34,788 nucleotides of DNA from an uncultured Clostridia bacterium. GTDB lineage: Bacteria > Bacillota > Clostridia > Lachnospirales > CAG-274. The position numbers and the translations under genes are program-made. Each line of letters begins with the position of its first letter. Positions within the stretch are counted from its first letter, which is position 1. The notes under the pieces were generated by a model. It ran no database searches. It was not told where the DNA came from and saw only the letters and a program-made list of their open reading frames with translations. The stretch lies in NCBI GenBank assembly GCA_947631975.1, contig CANRNM010000006.1, positions 1-34,788 of the forward strand, given 5' to 3'. Shown piece by piece: positions 26,448-34,788 of this stretch.

Positions 26448-26723
26448 ATGAACAAAGCAGAATTAGCAGCAAAGATGGCTGAAAAGACAGGTTTAAAGAA
26501 GACAGAGGCCGAGAAGGCTTTAAAGGCTTTCATCGACGCAGTTACCGAGGAATTGGCAGCAGGCGGTGATGTAAGATTAGTTGGCTTCGGTACTTTCGCA
26601 GTAAAGTCAAGGAGCGCTCGTACAGGCGTTAACCCCAGAAACGGCGAGAAGATGAACATCGCTGCTTCAAAGGCTCCCGCTTTCAAGGCAGGCAAGGCTT
26701 TCAAGGACGCTGTAAACAGGTAA
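26448..26723 (+). CDS. hup: HU family DNA-binding protein
   Basis: MNKAELAAKMAEKTGLKKTEAEKALKAFIDAVTEELAAGGDVRLVGFGTFAVKSRSARTGVNPRNGEKM. Confidence 0.96.
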   Translation: MNKAELAAKMAEKTGLKKTEAEKALKAFIDAVTEELAAGGDVRLVGFGTFAVKSRSARTGVNPRNGEKMNIAASKAPAFKAGKAFKDAVNR

Positions 26724-26745
26724 TTCAGTCTTAATTCATCAAAAA

Positions 26746-26780
26746 AAGGCGTGGTCTTATGAGCACGCCTTATTTCTTTA
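26746..26780 (+). terminator. Terminator after the HU gene
   Basis: AAGGCGTG / CACGCCTT stem followed by T-rich sequence. Confidence 0.65.
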
Positions 26781-26798
26781 TTATGCGGGAGATATATT

Positions 26799-27038
26799 AT
26801 GAGACTTGACAAATATCTTAAGGTGAGCAGGATAATAAAGCGCAGGACAGTGGCTAACGAAGCCTGCGACGCGGGCAGAGTGAGCGTAAACGGCAAGACT
26901 GCCAAGGCGGGGCTTGAGGTAAAGCCCGGAGACATAATAGAAATCGCCTTCGGCACAAACACTTCAAAGTATGAAATACTGTCCGTAAAGGAAAATGTAA
27001 AGAAGGAATTTGCGGGCGAAATGTATAAAAGCCTTTGA
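26799..27038 (+). CDS. rqcP: RqcP/YabO S4-domain RNA-binding protein
   Basis: MRLDKYLKVSRIIKRRTVANEACDAGRVSVNGKTAKAGLEVKPGDIIEI; gene order HU-rqcP-yabP-yabQ. Confidence 0.93.
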   Translation: MRLDKYLKVSRIIKRRTVANEACDAGRVSVNGKTAKAGLEVKPGDIIEIAFGTNTSKYEILSVKENVKKEFAGEMYKSL

Positions 27039-27082
27039 AAGGTCATATATTTTAATATAGCTTATCGGGAGGGACGGCTTTT

Positions 27083-27346
27083 TTGGAAGGCGTAAGACAC
27101 AGCATAAGTCTTGACAACAGAGAAAAGCTTTCGGCAAACGGCATTACCGATATACTGAGCTTCGACGAGGAGGCTATAGTGGCGCAGACGGAAAAGGGAA
27201 TACTTATAATAAGGGGAAGCGGTCTGCACATAGACAGTCTTGACCTTGAAAAGGGCAGTCTTGTGGCGGACGGAGATATATCCGCACTTACATACGACAG
27301 CGACGGCGGCGAAAAGAGCGGTATATTCGCAAGGCTTTTCAGATGA
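27083..27346 (+). CDS. yabP: Sporulation protein YabP (TTG start)
   Basis: HSISLDNREKLSANGITDILSFDEEAIVAQTEKGILIIRGSGLHIDSLDLEKGSLVADGDISALTY; SD GGGAGGG. Confidence 0.93.
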   Translation: MEGVRHSISLDNREKLSANGITDILSFDEEAIVAQTEKGILIIRGSGLHIDSLDLEKGSLVADGDISALTYDSDGGEKSGIFARLFR

Positions 27347-27888
27347 TACTTTCGTTTTCGTTCCAGTGCCGTATATTTGCCGCAGCGGTGAGCATAGGCT
27401 TTTTATTCGCCTTTATATATCACATATTTTTCGCCCTCTGCACGGTTTCGGGCGCGGGGAAGGCTTTAAAGGGAATAACGGACATAATATACTGGTGCAT
27501 ATTTTCTCTGACGCTTTTCCTTTTTATGCTTAAATACAACAGCGGAGAGGTAAGACCCTTCTGCGCTGCGGGCAGTTTTATGGGGATGTTTATGTATTAC
27601 ATCCTTCTCAAGGATAAAGCAAACAGAATTTTATACCCTCTTTTTGTATTTATTAAAAAACTTACTTTGTACATTTTAAACATAATCAAAGCCCCTTTTT
27701 ACCCTATTTTATGTCCAATTTACAGAAATTTTAACAAATTTTTAATTTTTTTTAAAAAAGGCTTGCAAAATCGCTTGAAATGTGAGAAAATTACACTGAA
27801 CTACGGACAGAGGTTTTTTTTGAGAGGTGAAAAAATTGCCGGCAGCAAGGACAAGAAAAAAATCAAATCACAGAATAAGCAATCCTAA
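27343..27888 (+). CDS. yabQ: Spore cortex biosynthesis protein YabQ
   Basis: Hydrophobic N-terminal half (GFLFAFIYHIFFALC...DIIYWCIFSLTLFLFML) and conserved position after yabP (ATGA overlap). Confidence 0.85.
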   Translation: MILSFSFQCRIFAAAVSIGFLFAFIYHIFFALCTVSGAGKALKGITDIIYWCIFSLTLFLFMLKYNSGEVRPFCAAGSFMGMFMYYILLKDKANRILYPLFVFIKKLTLYILNIIKAPFYPILCPIYRNFNKFLIFFKKGLQNRLKCEKITLNYGQRFFLRGEKIAGSKDKKKIKSQNKQS

Positions 27889-28234
27889 GTGGGCGGCAAT
27901 GATGGCAGTCATAGTACTTATGATGGCGGCATGGCTCGGCGGAATGTATGTTGTGCATTTACAGCTTGCAGCCTCAATGCAGGATGTGGACGTGCAGATA
28001 GCCGAAGCCAAGGCGGAAAACGCCGCGCTCCAGAAGCAATATGACAATCAGGACAGCCCCGAATTTATAGAAAAAGTGGCAAGAGAAAAGCTCAACATGG
28101 TATATCCTTCGGAGCTTGTATACATAAATGCCAATTCCGAGGAAGGCAAAAAGCTTCTCAATTCGATAAGAAGGTCTGCCGCCAAGGTGTCCGAAAGCTC
28201 GATAGCAAACAGCAATTCGACCAAAGTGGAATAA
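27836..28234 (+). CDS. FtsB/DivIC family septum formation protein (TTG start, or GTG at 27827)
   Basis: Single TM (AAMMAVIVLMMAAWLGGMYVV), short coiled coil, EFIEKVAREKLNMVYPSELVYI motif. Confidence 0.88.
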   Translation: MPAARTRKKSNHRISNPKWAAMMAVIVLMMAAWLGGMYVVHLQLAASMQDVDVQIAEAKAENAALQKQYDNQDSPEFIEKVAREKLNMVYPSELVYINANSEEGKKLLNSIRRSAAKVSESSIANSNSTKVE

Positions 28235-28256
28235 AAGGTAGAATAATTATTTAAAA

Positions 28257-28282
28257 AGCAACTTCCGCAGTTGCTTTTTTTT
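28257..28282 (+). terminator. Terminator after the divIC-like gene
   Basis: AGCAACT-TCCGC-AGTTGCT plus T-run. Confidence 0.85.
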
Positions 28283-28299
28283 GCTTTATTTGATATAAT
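28271..28299 (+). promoter_or_regulatory. Sigma-A promoter for the epimerase-mpg-nadD operon
   Basis: TTGCTT (28271-28276), 17 bp, TATAAT (28294-28299); the -35 lies in the terminator stem. Confidence 0.5.
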
Positions 28300-28336
28300 C
28301 TATATAAATAATATTCATAATAAGAGGTGAAAAAAT

Positions 28337-29179
28337 ATGGCATTTGGAATGAGAGCACACGATCTGGGCGGAAAACAGACATTCGACCAGCTTATAGACA
28401 AGCTTACGGAGCACAAAATAAACGATATCCAGCTTGCCTTCAAGAAATCTATAACAGACATAGACTTTTCGACGGGACACTACAATCCCGGGCTCGGAAG
28501 GTATATAAGCAAGAGATTGAGCGACAACAACATTCACGTTGCCGTGCTGGGCTGTTATATCAACCCCACTACCCCCGACGAGCCCAAAAGACAGGCAGAG
28601 GTAAAGAGATTTATAGAGCATCTTAAGTACGCCAGAGCTATAGGCGCGGATATGGTGGGCACGGAAACGGGCAGACTCGACGAAAACTTTAAAATAGTCC
28701 CCGGAACATACACGGAGACCTGCTATCAGCGTCTTATGAAGTCCATGAGAGAGATAGTGGACGCTGCGGAGAAGCTGGGCGTAATAGTGGGCGTTGAGGG
28801 CGTTGCCACTCACACTCTCTATTCTCCCGAAATGATGCAGAGATTCTTGGACGACATTGACTCTCCCAACGTGGAGGTGATACTCGACCCCGTAAACCTT
28901 CTTGACAGAAACAACTACAAGGAGCAGGAAGCCGTTATAGCTAAGGCTTTCAAGTACTACGGCGACAGGATATCCGTTATGCACATAAAGGACTTCAAGC
29001 TCGACGAGAACGGCGATGTTGCCTTTGAGCAGGTGGGCGAAGGCTTATTCAACTACGCTCCCCTTTTCAAGGAGCTCAAGGCTTCAAAGCCCCACATAAC
29101 AATGCTTATAGAAAATTCCAACGGAGGACGCTATCACAGCGACTGCGAGTATCTTCAGAAAATATATGACGAAGCTTAA
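28337..29179 (+). CDS. Sugar phosphate isomerase/epimerase (TIM barrel, AP endonuclease family 2 fold)
   Basis: IGADMVGTETGRLDENF, VGVEGVATHTLYSPEMMQRFLDDIDSPNVEVILDPVNLL, ISVMHIKDFKLDENG, MLIENSNGG. Confidence 0.85.
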   Translation: MAFGMRAHDLGGKQTFDQLIDKLTEHKINDIQLAFKKSITDIDFSTGHYNPGLGRYISKRLSDNNIHVAVLGCYINPTTPDEPKRQAEVKRFIEHLKYARAIGADMVGTETGRLDENFKIVPGTYTETCYQRLMKSMREIVDAAEKLGVIVGVEGVATHTLYSPEMMQRFLDDIDSPNVEVILDPVNLLDRNNYKEQEAVIAKAFKYYGDRISVMHIKDFKLDENGDVAFEQVGEGLFNYAPLFKELKASKPHITMLIENSNGGRYHSDCEYLQKIYDEA

Positions 29180-29744
29180 AAGGGGATTTTATACGCGGGA
29201 TGCCGTAACGGTGGCGCAGGAGCTTCTGGGAAAATTCATAGTCAGAAAAACAAACGGGCATACCCTTACGGCTATGATAACCGAAACGGAAGCATACAAA
29301 GCCTGCGACAAGGCGTGCCATGCATATAACTACAACAGGACAAAGCGAAACGCCGTAATGTTCAACGAAGGCGGCAGCGCTTACGTATATCTCATATACG
29401 GCATGTACAACTGCCTTAATGTGGTAACGGACAGGGAGGGCGAGCCCTCCGCCGTGCTTATAAGGGGCGCAGAGCCCTGCGGGGATGAGGAATATATGTC
29501 ATTTATGAGATACAACAAGGGCTTCTCCGAGCTAAGCTCCTATCAGAAGAAGAATTTTTCAAACGGTCCCGGAAAGCTCTGTATCGCCCTTGATATAGAC
29601 AGGAGCCTAAACGGCGAAAGTCTTATGGGCGACAGGCTGTATATAACAGAAGGCAGAGAGATAAAGAGCTTTAAAACGGGCAAACGCATAGGCATAGACT
29701 ACGCCGAGGAGGCTAAGGATCTTCTCTGGAGATTTTATTTATGA
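29166..29744 (+). CDS. DNA-3-methyladenine glycosylase (AAG/Mpg family)
   Basis: DAVTVAQELLGKFIVRKTNGHTLTAMITETEAY, RTKRNAVMFNEGGSAYVYLIYGMYNCLNVVTDREGEPSAVLIRGAEP, NGPGKLCIALDID. Confidence 0.94.
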   Translation: MTKLKRGFYTRDAVTVAQELLGKFIVRKTNGHTLTAMITETEAYKACDKACHAYNYNRTKRNAVMFNEGGSAYVYLIYGMYNCLNVVTDREGEPSAVLIRGAEPCGDEEYMSFMRYNKGFSELSSYQKKNFSNGPGKLCIALDIDRSLNGESLMGDRLYITEGREIKSFKTGKRIGIDYAEEAKDLLWRFYL

Positions 29745-30964
29745 ATCAGATAACCGATTACACAAAATACAACAAAATAGCCGTTATGGGCGGCACATTC
29801 AATCCCATCCACACGGGACATTTGGTAGCTGCGGAGGCGGTGAGACAGCAGCTCGGCATAGAAAGAGTGATATTCGTGCCCTCGGGCAAGCCTCCTCACA
29901 AGGAATCGGACCCCATGCTCACTGAGCACAGATACCTCATGACGGTGCTGGCGACGGTAACAAATCCACACTTTGAGGTGTCCCGCATAGAGGTGGACAG
30001 AACGGGGCTCACATACACCGTGGACACCATCACGGAGCTTAAAAGGCGATGCCGTGAGGACTGCCGTATATACTTCATAACGGGAGCTGACGCCATAAGC
30101 GAGATACTCAAATGGAAGGAGCCCGAAAGACTCCTGTCCATGTGCGAATTTGTGGCAGTAACAAGACCGGGCTACAACAGCAGCGAGCTTAAAAAGACGG
30201 TGAACTCGCTTAACGAAAGCTACAGGGGACGCATAACCCTTCTGGAGATACCCGCGCTTTCCATATCCTCGACGGATATAAGGCACAGAGTGCTCTCGGG
30301 ACAGACGATAAAATACCTTGTGCCCTCGCCCGTGGAAGAATATATACTCAAATTCGGGCTATACAGCCCCGACTTCAATTCAATTCCCGAGGCGGACGCC
30401 ATAAACGCAAGGCTGCACTCGGTGCTCACTCCCAAGAGATATAAGCACACGCAGGGCGTTGCCGAGGAGGCGGCAAAGCTTGCCAAGCGCTACGGCGCGG
30501 ACATCAGAAAGGCTTACACCGCAGGGCTTCTGCACGACTGCGCAAAGTGCTTTACGGACGGCGAAAAGCTGAAGCTTTGCAAGGTCTACGGAGTAAAGCT
30601 TGACGACGTGCTCAAAGCGCAGCCTGATCTTACGCACAGCTTTCTGGGCGCAAAGATAGCGGAGGCTGAATACGGCATAAGGGACAAGGACATACTAAAC
30701 GCCATAGCCTACCACACAACGGGCAGAGAAAATATGTCCTTGCTTGAAAAGATAGTGTTTATAGCCGACCTTATAGAGCCCAACAGAGATTATTTCAAGG
30801 GGCTTGATAAAATAAGGAAATTGGCTTATAATAACATAGACGATGCGGTAATATCCGCTCTTGAAAGAACGATAGAATACAACAGGGAAAGAAAGAGGGT
30901 AATTCACCCGTTGGGCTTGGCTGCCCTTAAATACCTTAAGGAGGGAAAAAATGAGCAACACTAA
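29741..30964 (+). CDS. nadD: Fused NadD (nicotinate-nucleotide adenylyltransferase) - YqeK (HD domain phosphohydrolase)
   Basis: N-term VMGGTFNPIHTGHLVAAEAVRQQ and SISSTDIRHRVLSGQTIKYLVP; C-term RYKHTQGVAEEAAKLAKRYGADIRKAYTAGLLHDCAK...DILNAIAYHTTGRENMSLLEKIVFIADLIEPNRDY; one continuous frame. Confidence 0.95.
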   Translation: MNQITDYTKYNKIAVMGGTFNPIHTGHLVAAEAVRQQLGIERVIFVPSGKPPHKESDPMLTEHRYLMTVLATVTNPHFEVSRIEVDRTGLTYTVDTITELKRRCREDCRIYFITGADAISEILKWKEPERLLSMCEFVAVTRPGYNSSELKKTVNSLNESYRGRITLLEIPALSISSTDIRHRVLSGQTIKYLVPSPVEEYILKFGLYSPDFNSIPEADAINARLHSVLTPKRYKHTQGVAEEAAKLAKRYGADIRKAYTAGLLHDCAKCFTDGEKLKLCKVYGVKLDDVLKAQPDLTHSFLGAKIAEAEYGIRDKDILNAIAYHTTGRENMSLLEKIVFIADLIEPNRDYFKGLDKIRKLAYNNIDDAVISALERTIEYNRERKRVIHPLGLAALKYLKEGKNEQH

Positions 30965-31319
30965 TTCTCTTGAGGCTGCAAAGCTTGCTTTTCTGGCGCT
31001 CGAGGACAAGCTTGCCGAGGATATAAGAGTGCTTGACATAAGCAAAATATCCACTTTGAGCGATTATTTTGTTATAGCGAGCGGTTCCAACTCAAACCAG
31101 CTGAAGGCAATGGCTGACGCAGTTGACGAAAAGCTCTACAAGGCGGGCTTTGCGCTCAAGCATACAGAGGGCATACAGACGCACAACAGAAGCTGGGTGC
31201 TTATGGACTTCGGCGATATAGTGGTGCATCTGTTCCATAAGGACGACAGAGAGTTCTACTCTCTCGAAAGAATATGGGGCGACGCAAAGGAGCTTACAGA
31301 AGAGGAACTGAGGGCGTAA
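30951..31319 (+). CDS. rsfS: Ribosome silencing factor RsfS
   Basis: LDISKISTLSDYFVIASGSNSNQLKAMADAVDEKL, WVLMDFGDIVVHLFHKDDREFYSLERIWGDA. Confidence 0.96.
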   Translation: MSNTNSLEAAKLAFLALEDKLAEDIRVLDISKISTLSDYFVIASGSNSNQLKAMADAVDEKLYKAGFALKHTEGIQTHNRSWVLMDFGDIVVHLFHKDDREFYSLERIWGDAKELTEEELRA

Positions 31320-31354
31320 GAGCCTTAAAATAAAAACTTTGGAGGAAACAAAAA

Positions 31355-32911
31355 GTGAACGGTAAAGATGACAACATGGAATACAGTATAGACCTGACAT
31401 TGCTGCTGCAGGAGCTTTTGAAATATATATGGCTCATCATTGCGGTGGCAGTCATTCTGGGAGCATCGGGCTTTATGTATACTAAGCTTTGTATGCCTCT
31501 TGAATATACTACGTCTACCTGTCTTTATGTAAAGAGCAACGACAACGGCGCGGTAACAAACAACCTCAATCTTCAGGAAATAGACGCGTCCAAAAGTCTT
31601 GCCGAAACATATATAGTTATACTTTCAAACGACGCAATAATGGATGTTGTGGCTCAAAAGCTCAGCACCATATGCTCGCAGGAGGAAATAGACAGCTATT
31701 TCTCAACCACTCTTTCGGACGACGGCACAATAGCCATAGACCCAAGGAGCGTGCTTAAATATGTAAACTTCGGCACAGTGAACGAAACGGAGATAATAGA
31801 GATATCCGCCACCACGCCAAGCCCCACAATTTCTGCGGAGATATGCCGTATAATCGCGGATACGGCTCCGTCCGTTATAAACAGAGTTGTAGGCGCAGGC
31901 TTTGTTGAGACCATAAATATAGCAAAAGTGCCTATGCTCCCGTCGGGTCCCGACGCCGTAAAGAACGGCATTATACTGGCGTTTATAGGTCTTGTGCTCA
32001 TATGCGGTATAATTATATTGAGATATATGCTCAACAGGACGATAAACAACGGCGAGGAATTCAGAACAAAGTGCAATCTCCCGGTGCTCTCCGAGATACC
32101 TACATACGATATAGAGGGCGCAAAGTACAAGAACAATGTACTGCACAAGTATCTGCCTTCGTTAAGGCGTAAGGACGCGCAGGCAAGGATCGCCGTAGGC
32201 ACAATACTTACGGACAAGGTGCAGTTCTCGGTTACAGAGGCATATAATATGCTCAGGACAAACCTGCACTTCACGCTTTCAACGCAGGACAGCAACGCCT
32301 TCGTTGTATCCAGCCCGCTTTCGGGCGACGGCAAGTCCACAACGGCGGCCAACATTGCCATAACCCTTGCCCAGACAAAGGCTAAGGTACTGCTCATTGA
32401 CTGCGACTTAAGGCGTCCCGTGCAGCACAAGATGTTTGATGTTGACAACAAGAAGGGACTTTCATCCGTACTTACGGGTCAGTCATTTGACGAAAATGTG
32501 CATAAGAAGGTATATCAGACTTTGGATGTGCTCACATCGGGTCCCATGCCTCCCAACCCTTCGGAGCTCCTCGGCTCAAAGAATATGGAGAAATTTCTGT
32601 CGAACGTAAAGGATCTTTACGACTATGTTATACTCGATACCTCTCCCATTAATGTGGTTACGGACGCTATGCTTCTTTCAAAGATCACAACGGGCATAAT
32701 GCTTGTTGTAAGACAGAATGTGTCCACATATGACGAGATAGACAGAGCTATAGAGAGCATAAACTTTGTCGAGGGCAATATACTCGGCGTAGTTATAAAC
32801 TCCGTAGAGGAGAACAACACAAAATACGGCAGAAAGTACGGCTATGCGTATAAATCGAATCCATACGACACCTCCAGCCGTTCAAGACACAGCCACACAT
32901 CGAAGGCTTAA
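31355..32911 (+). CDS. Wzz-like chain-length domain fused to a BY-type tyrosine autokinase (GTG start)
   Basis: Two TMs flanking the Wzz region; Walker A SSPLSGDGKSTTAANIA, Walker A' KVLLIDCDLRRPVQHKMF, Walker B VILDTSP; C-terminal Tyr cluster YGRKYGYAYKSNPY; SD GGAGG. Confidence 0.92.
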   Translation: MNGKDDNMEYSIDLTLLLQELLKYIWLIIAVAVILGASGFMYTKLCMPLEYTTSTCLYVKSNDNGAVTNNLNLQEIDASKSLAETYIVILSNDAIMDVVAQKLSTICSQEEIDSYFSTTLSDDGTIAIDPRSVLKYVNFGTVNETEIIEISATTPSPTISAEICRIIADTAPSVINRVVGAGFVETINIAKVPMLPSGPDAVKNGIILAFIGLVLICGIIILRYMLNRTINNGEEFRTKCNLPVLSEIPTYDIEGAKYKNNVLHKYLPSLRRKDAQARIAVGTILTDKVQFSVTEAYNMLRTNLHFTLSTQDSNAFVVSSPLSGDGKSTTAANIAITLAQTKAKVLLIDCDLRRPVQHKMFDVDNKKGLSSVLTGQSFDENVHKKVYQTLDVLTSGPMPPNPSELLGSKNMEKFLSNVKDLYDYVILDTSPINVVTDAMLLSKITTGIMLVVRQNVSTYDEIDRAIESINFVEGNILGVVINSVEENNTKYGRKYGYAYKSNPYDTSSRSRHSHTSKA

Positions 32912-32940
32912 AATGACCCGCCGAAAAAGGGAGGGAGTAT

Positions 32941-34017
32941 ATGAAATATTTAAACAGACTGGCAGTGCTGGCGCTTGTTCTTATGGCGATAATAATACCC
33001 ATTGTTTTTACCGCAATAAACAAGCACACAAACAAAGCAATAGAGGAAAATGCAAAGACTGCCCAGAGCTATGCCAAAGAATCCTCCGAAAAGAGGCTTC
33101 AGTCCGAGGCGGAATATACCGAAATATCCAAGGTCATACCGGGCATAGTGTGCATAGGCTCCGACCTTATGGCAAGCGCGGGCACAAACAGCACAAATTT
33201 TGCCTCCGACCTTCAGAACAAACTTAACGAGGACGGCTATAAGATACCTATAACAAATCTTGCCGTAAGAGGCGAAAATATGCTCACAATACTGGGCAGA
33301 ATAGGCGTTGTGCCCTTTGTGATATCTCAGGATGTAACAATACCCACGGTGGCAGACCTCATAGACATAAGCCTTGATTCAAGCGAGGACGGCTATGTAT
33401 GGCCTCTTGCCATATCCTCTGATTCCTCAAACTTCAATCCCGTAACGGTCGCGGGACACGAGGGAATGATAGGCGGAGATGTGAGAACAGACCCCGAAAC
33501 GGGCGAAAACCGCCATTATTTCGTGAGAATGACCGACGGCGAGCCTTTCACAATACCCGCGGGCTCCGTGGTGAACACAAGCAGCGACGATGAGTTCAAA
33601 GACTTTGTGCACATAATATGGGTAGGCGAGAATGACAAGTGGGACAACTATGAACTGCTTTCAAGCTACATAGAGAGGATAGTCGCCTCCTGCGGAGCCA
33701 ACAAAAACAGATACCTTGTGCTGGGACTTATAAGCGGAGACAACGAAAGCGCAAGGGAATATGACAGAATAATGGAGGCAAGCTTCGGCTCGCACTATAT
33801 GAATGTGAGGAAATATCTCTCGGGCATAAAGCTTGAGGATACGGATGTGGACTTTACCGATGAGGATAAGGCTGAACAAGCCGCGGGAAGGATACCTCAA
33901 TGCTTCCTGCAGCAGGGCGGACTTGTGCTTAATGACAAGGGCTACAATGTGCTGCTGGACTATGTGTACAACGGACTTGTGGCAAACGACTGCATAAGAA
34001 AACCTAAAAATCAGTGA
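32941..34017 (+). CDS. Membrane-anchored SGNH-hydrolase-like protein
   Basis: N-terminal signal anchor LAVLALVLMAIIIPIVFTAI; GIVCIGSDLMASAG near the block I position, IWVGENDKWD at block III, GGLVLNDKGYNVLLDYVYNGL at block V. Confidence 0.65.
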   Translation: MKYLNRLAVLALVLMAIIIPIVFTAINKHTNKAIEENAKTAQSYAKESSEKRLQSEAEYTEISKVIPGIVCIGSDLMASAGTNSTNFASDLQNKLNEDGYKIPITNLAVRGENMLTILGRIGVVPFVISQDVTIPTVADLIDISLDSSEDGYVWPLAISSDSSNFNPVTVAGHEGMIGGDVRTDPETGENRHYFVRMTDGEPFTIPAGSVVNTSSDDEFKDFVHIIWVGENDKWDNYELLSSYIERIVASCGANKNRYLVLGLISGDNESAREYDRIMEASFGSHYMNVRKYLSGIKLEDTDVDFTDEDKAEQAAGRIPQCFLQQGGLVLNDKGYNVLLDYVYNGLVANDCIRKPKNQ

Positions 34018-34024
34018 TAAGCTT

Positions 34025-34057
34025 AAAAAAAGAGGAGCGTTGCGCTCCTCTTTTTTT
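34025..34057 (+). terminator. Strong terminator
   Basis: AGAGGAGCG-TTG-CGCTCCTCT stem flanked by A- and T-runs. Confidence 0.9.
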
Positions 34058-34080
34058 AATATATAAAATCGTCATATTCC

Positions 34081-34109
34081 TTGAAATTGAAATAAAAATA
34101 TGGTATATT
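34081..34109 (+). promoter_or_regulatory. Sigma-A promoter of the EamA gene
   Basis: TTGAAA (34081-34086), 17 bp, TATATT (34104-34109). Confidence 0.6.
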
Positions 34110-34137
34110 TATTTTTAATGGACAATGGAGTGATACA

Positions 34138-34788
34138 ATGGACAAAAGAATATATTATTTATATGTAATATGCGGAGCGTCGCTGTGGGGGCTTATAAGC
34201 CTATTTTCTTATTCCCTCTCGGACTGCGGCATATCCTCCGGAAATATAGTGGTGATAAGAAGCTTCGGAGCTTCCGCCCTGCTCTTTATGATATTTGCGC
34301 TCAAGGACAGGGAGCTTCTTAAAATGGAGCTTAAGGACATAAAATACTTCATAGGCACGGGCATAATAAGCTTTGTACTTTTTAACCACTGCCTTTTCAC
34401 ATCCATGGAGACCTGCTCTGCGGCAATATCCGTGGTACTGCTCTACACCGCGCCCATATTCGTAACGCTTATGTCCGCCCTTCTTTTCAAGGAGAAAATG
34501 ACGGCTAACAAAATATGCGCGCTCATACTCACCGTAGCGGGCTGCGCTCTGGTTACGGGTATAACGGGCAGCATAAACGGCACGCCCTTCGGACTTCTTT
34601 GCGGGCTTGGCTCGGGCTTCTTCTATGCGCTCTACAGCATATTCGGCAGATATGCCCTAGAAAAATACCGTCCCGTAACCGTAACGCTATATACGTTCTT
34701 ATTTGCGGCTATAGGCTCTCTGCCTCTCATGAGGCTTGGCGCGCTCTGCGCGGGACTTTCACAGCCAAGGGGGATAATAAGCGCCCTG
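34138..34788 (+). CDS. EamA/DMT family transporter, truncated by the window end
   Basis: MDKRIYYLYVICGASLWGLISLFSYSLSDCG..., TAPIFVTLMSALLFKEKMTANKICALILTVAGCALVTG; open to the last base, so missing from the ORF track. Confidence 0.88.
   Translation, partial: MDKRIYYLYVICGASLWGLISLFSYSLSDCGISSGNIVVIRSFGASALLFMIFALKDRELLKMELKDIKYFIGTGIISFVLFNHCLFTSMETCSAAISVVLLYTAPIFVTLMSALLFKEKMTANKICALILTVAGCALVTGITGSINGTPFGLLCGLGSGFFYALYSIFGRYALEKYRPVTVTLYTFLFAAIGSLPLMRLGALCAGLSQPRGIISAL

Overview
The window reads as a chromosomal segment of a spore-forming, Clostridia-like Firmicute at moderate GC, with very heavy use of ATA for Ile. Most of it is conserved housekeeping gene order: tlyA-nadK-argR-recN; the divIVA/ylmH/yggT/sepF/ylmE cell-division cluster with aroB, lspA and rluD; coaD-rsmD-recG; rpmB; mazG-HU-rqcP-yabP-yabQ-ftsB/divIC; nadD/yqeK-rsfS. 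Two tandem identical tRNA-Lys(CTT) genes and one tRNA-Leu(CAG) are present. The least ordinary items are: (1) an Asp23/Gls24 protein fused to what looks like only the C-terminal domain of FakA/YloV, exactly where separate yloU and yloV genes are expected; (2) a stand-alone phage-type lysis cassette (XhlA-like, holin, M15 endolysin) next to the tRNAs with no other phage genes; (3) a BY-kinase/Wzz fusion paired with a membrane-anchored SGNH-like protein whose catalytic motifs look scrambled or lost; (4) a ylbJ gene whose expected N-terminus is reachable only from an ATA codon; (5) a NadD-YqeK fusion; (6) a 14-bp perfect inverted repeat between a strong promoter and the first tRNA-Lys. I did not see CRISPR arrays, transposases, integrases or a clear multi-gene novel defence system. 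All family assignments come from reading motifs and gene order, with no database search.
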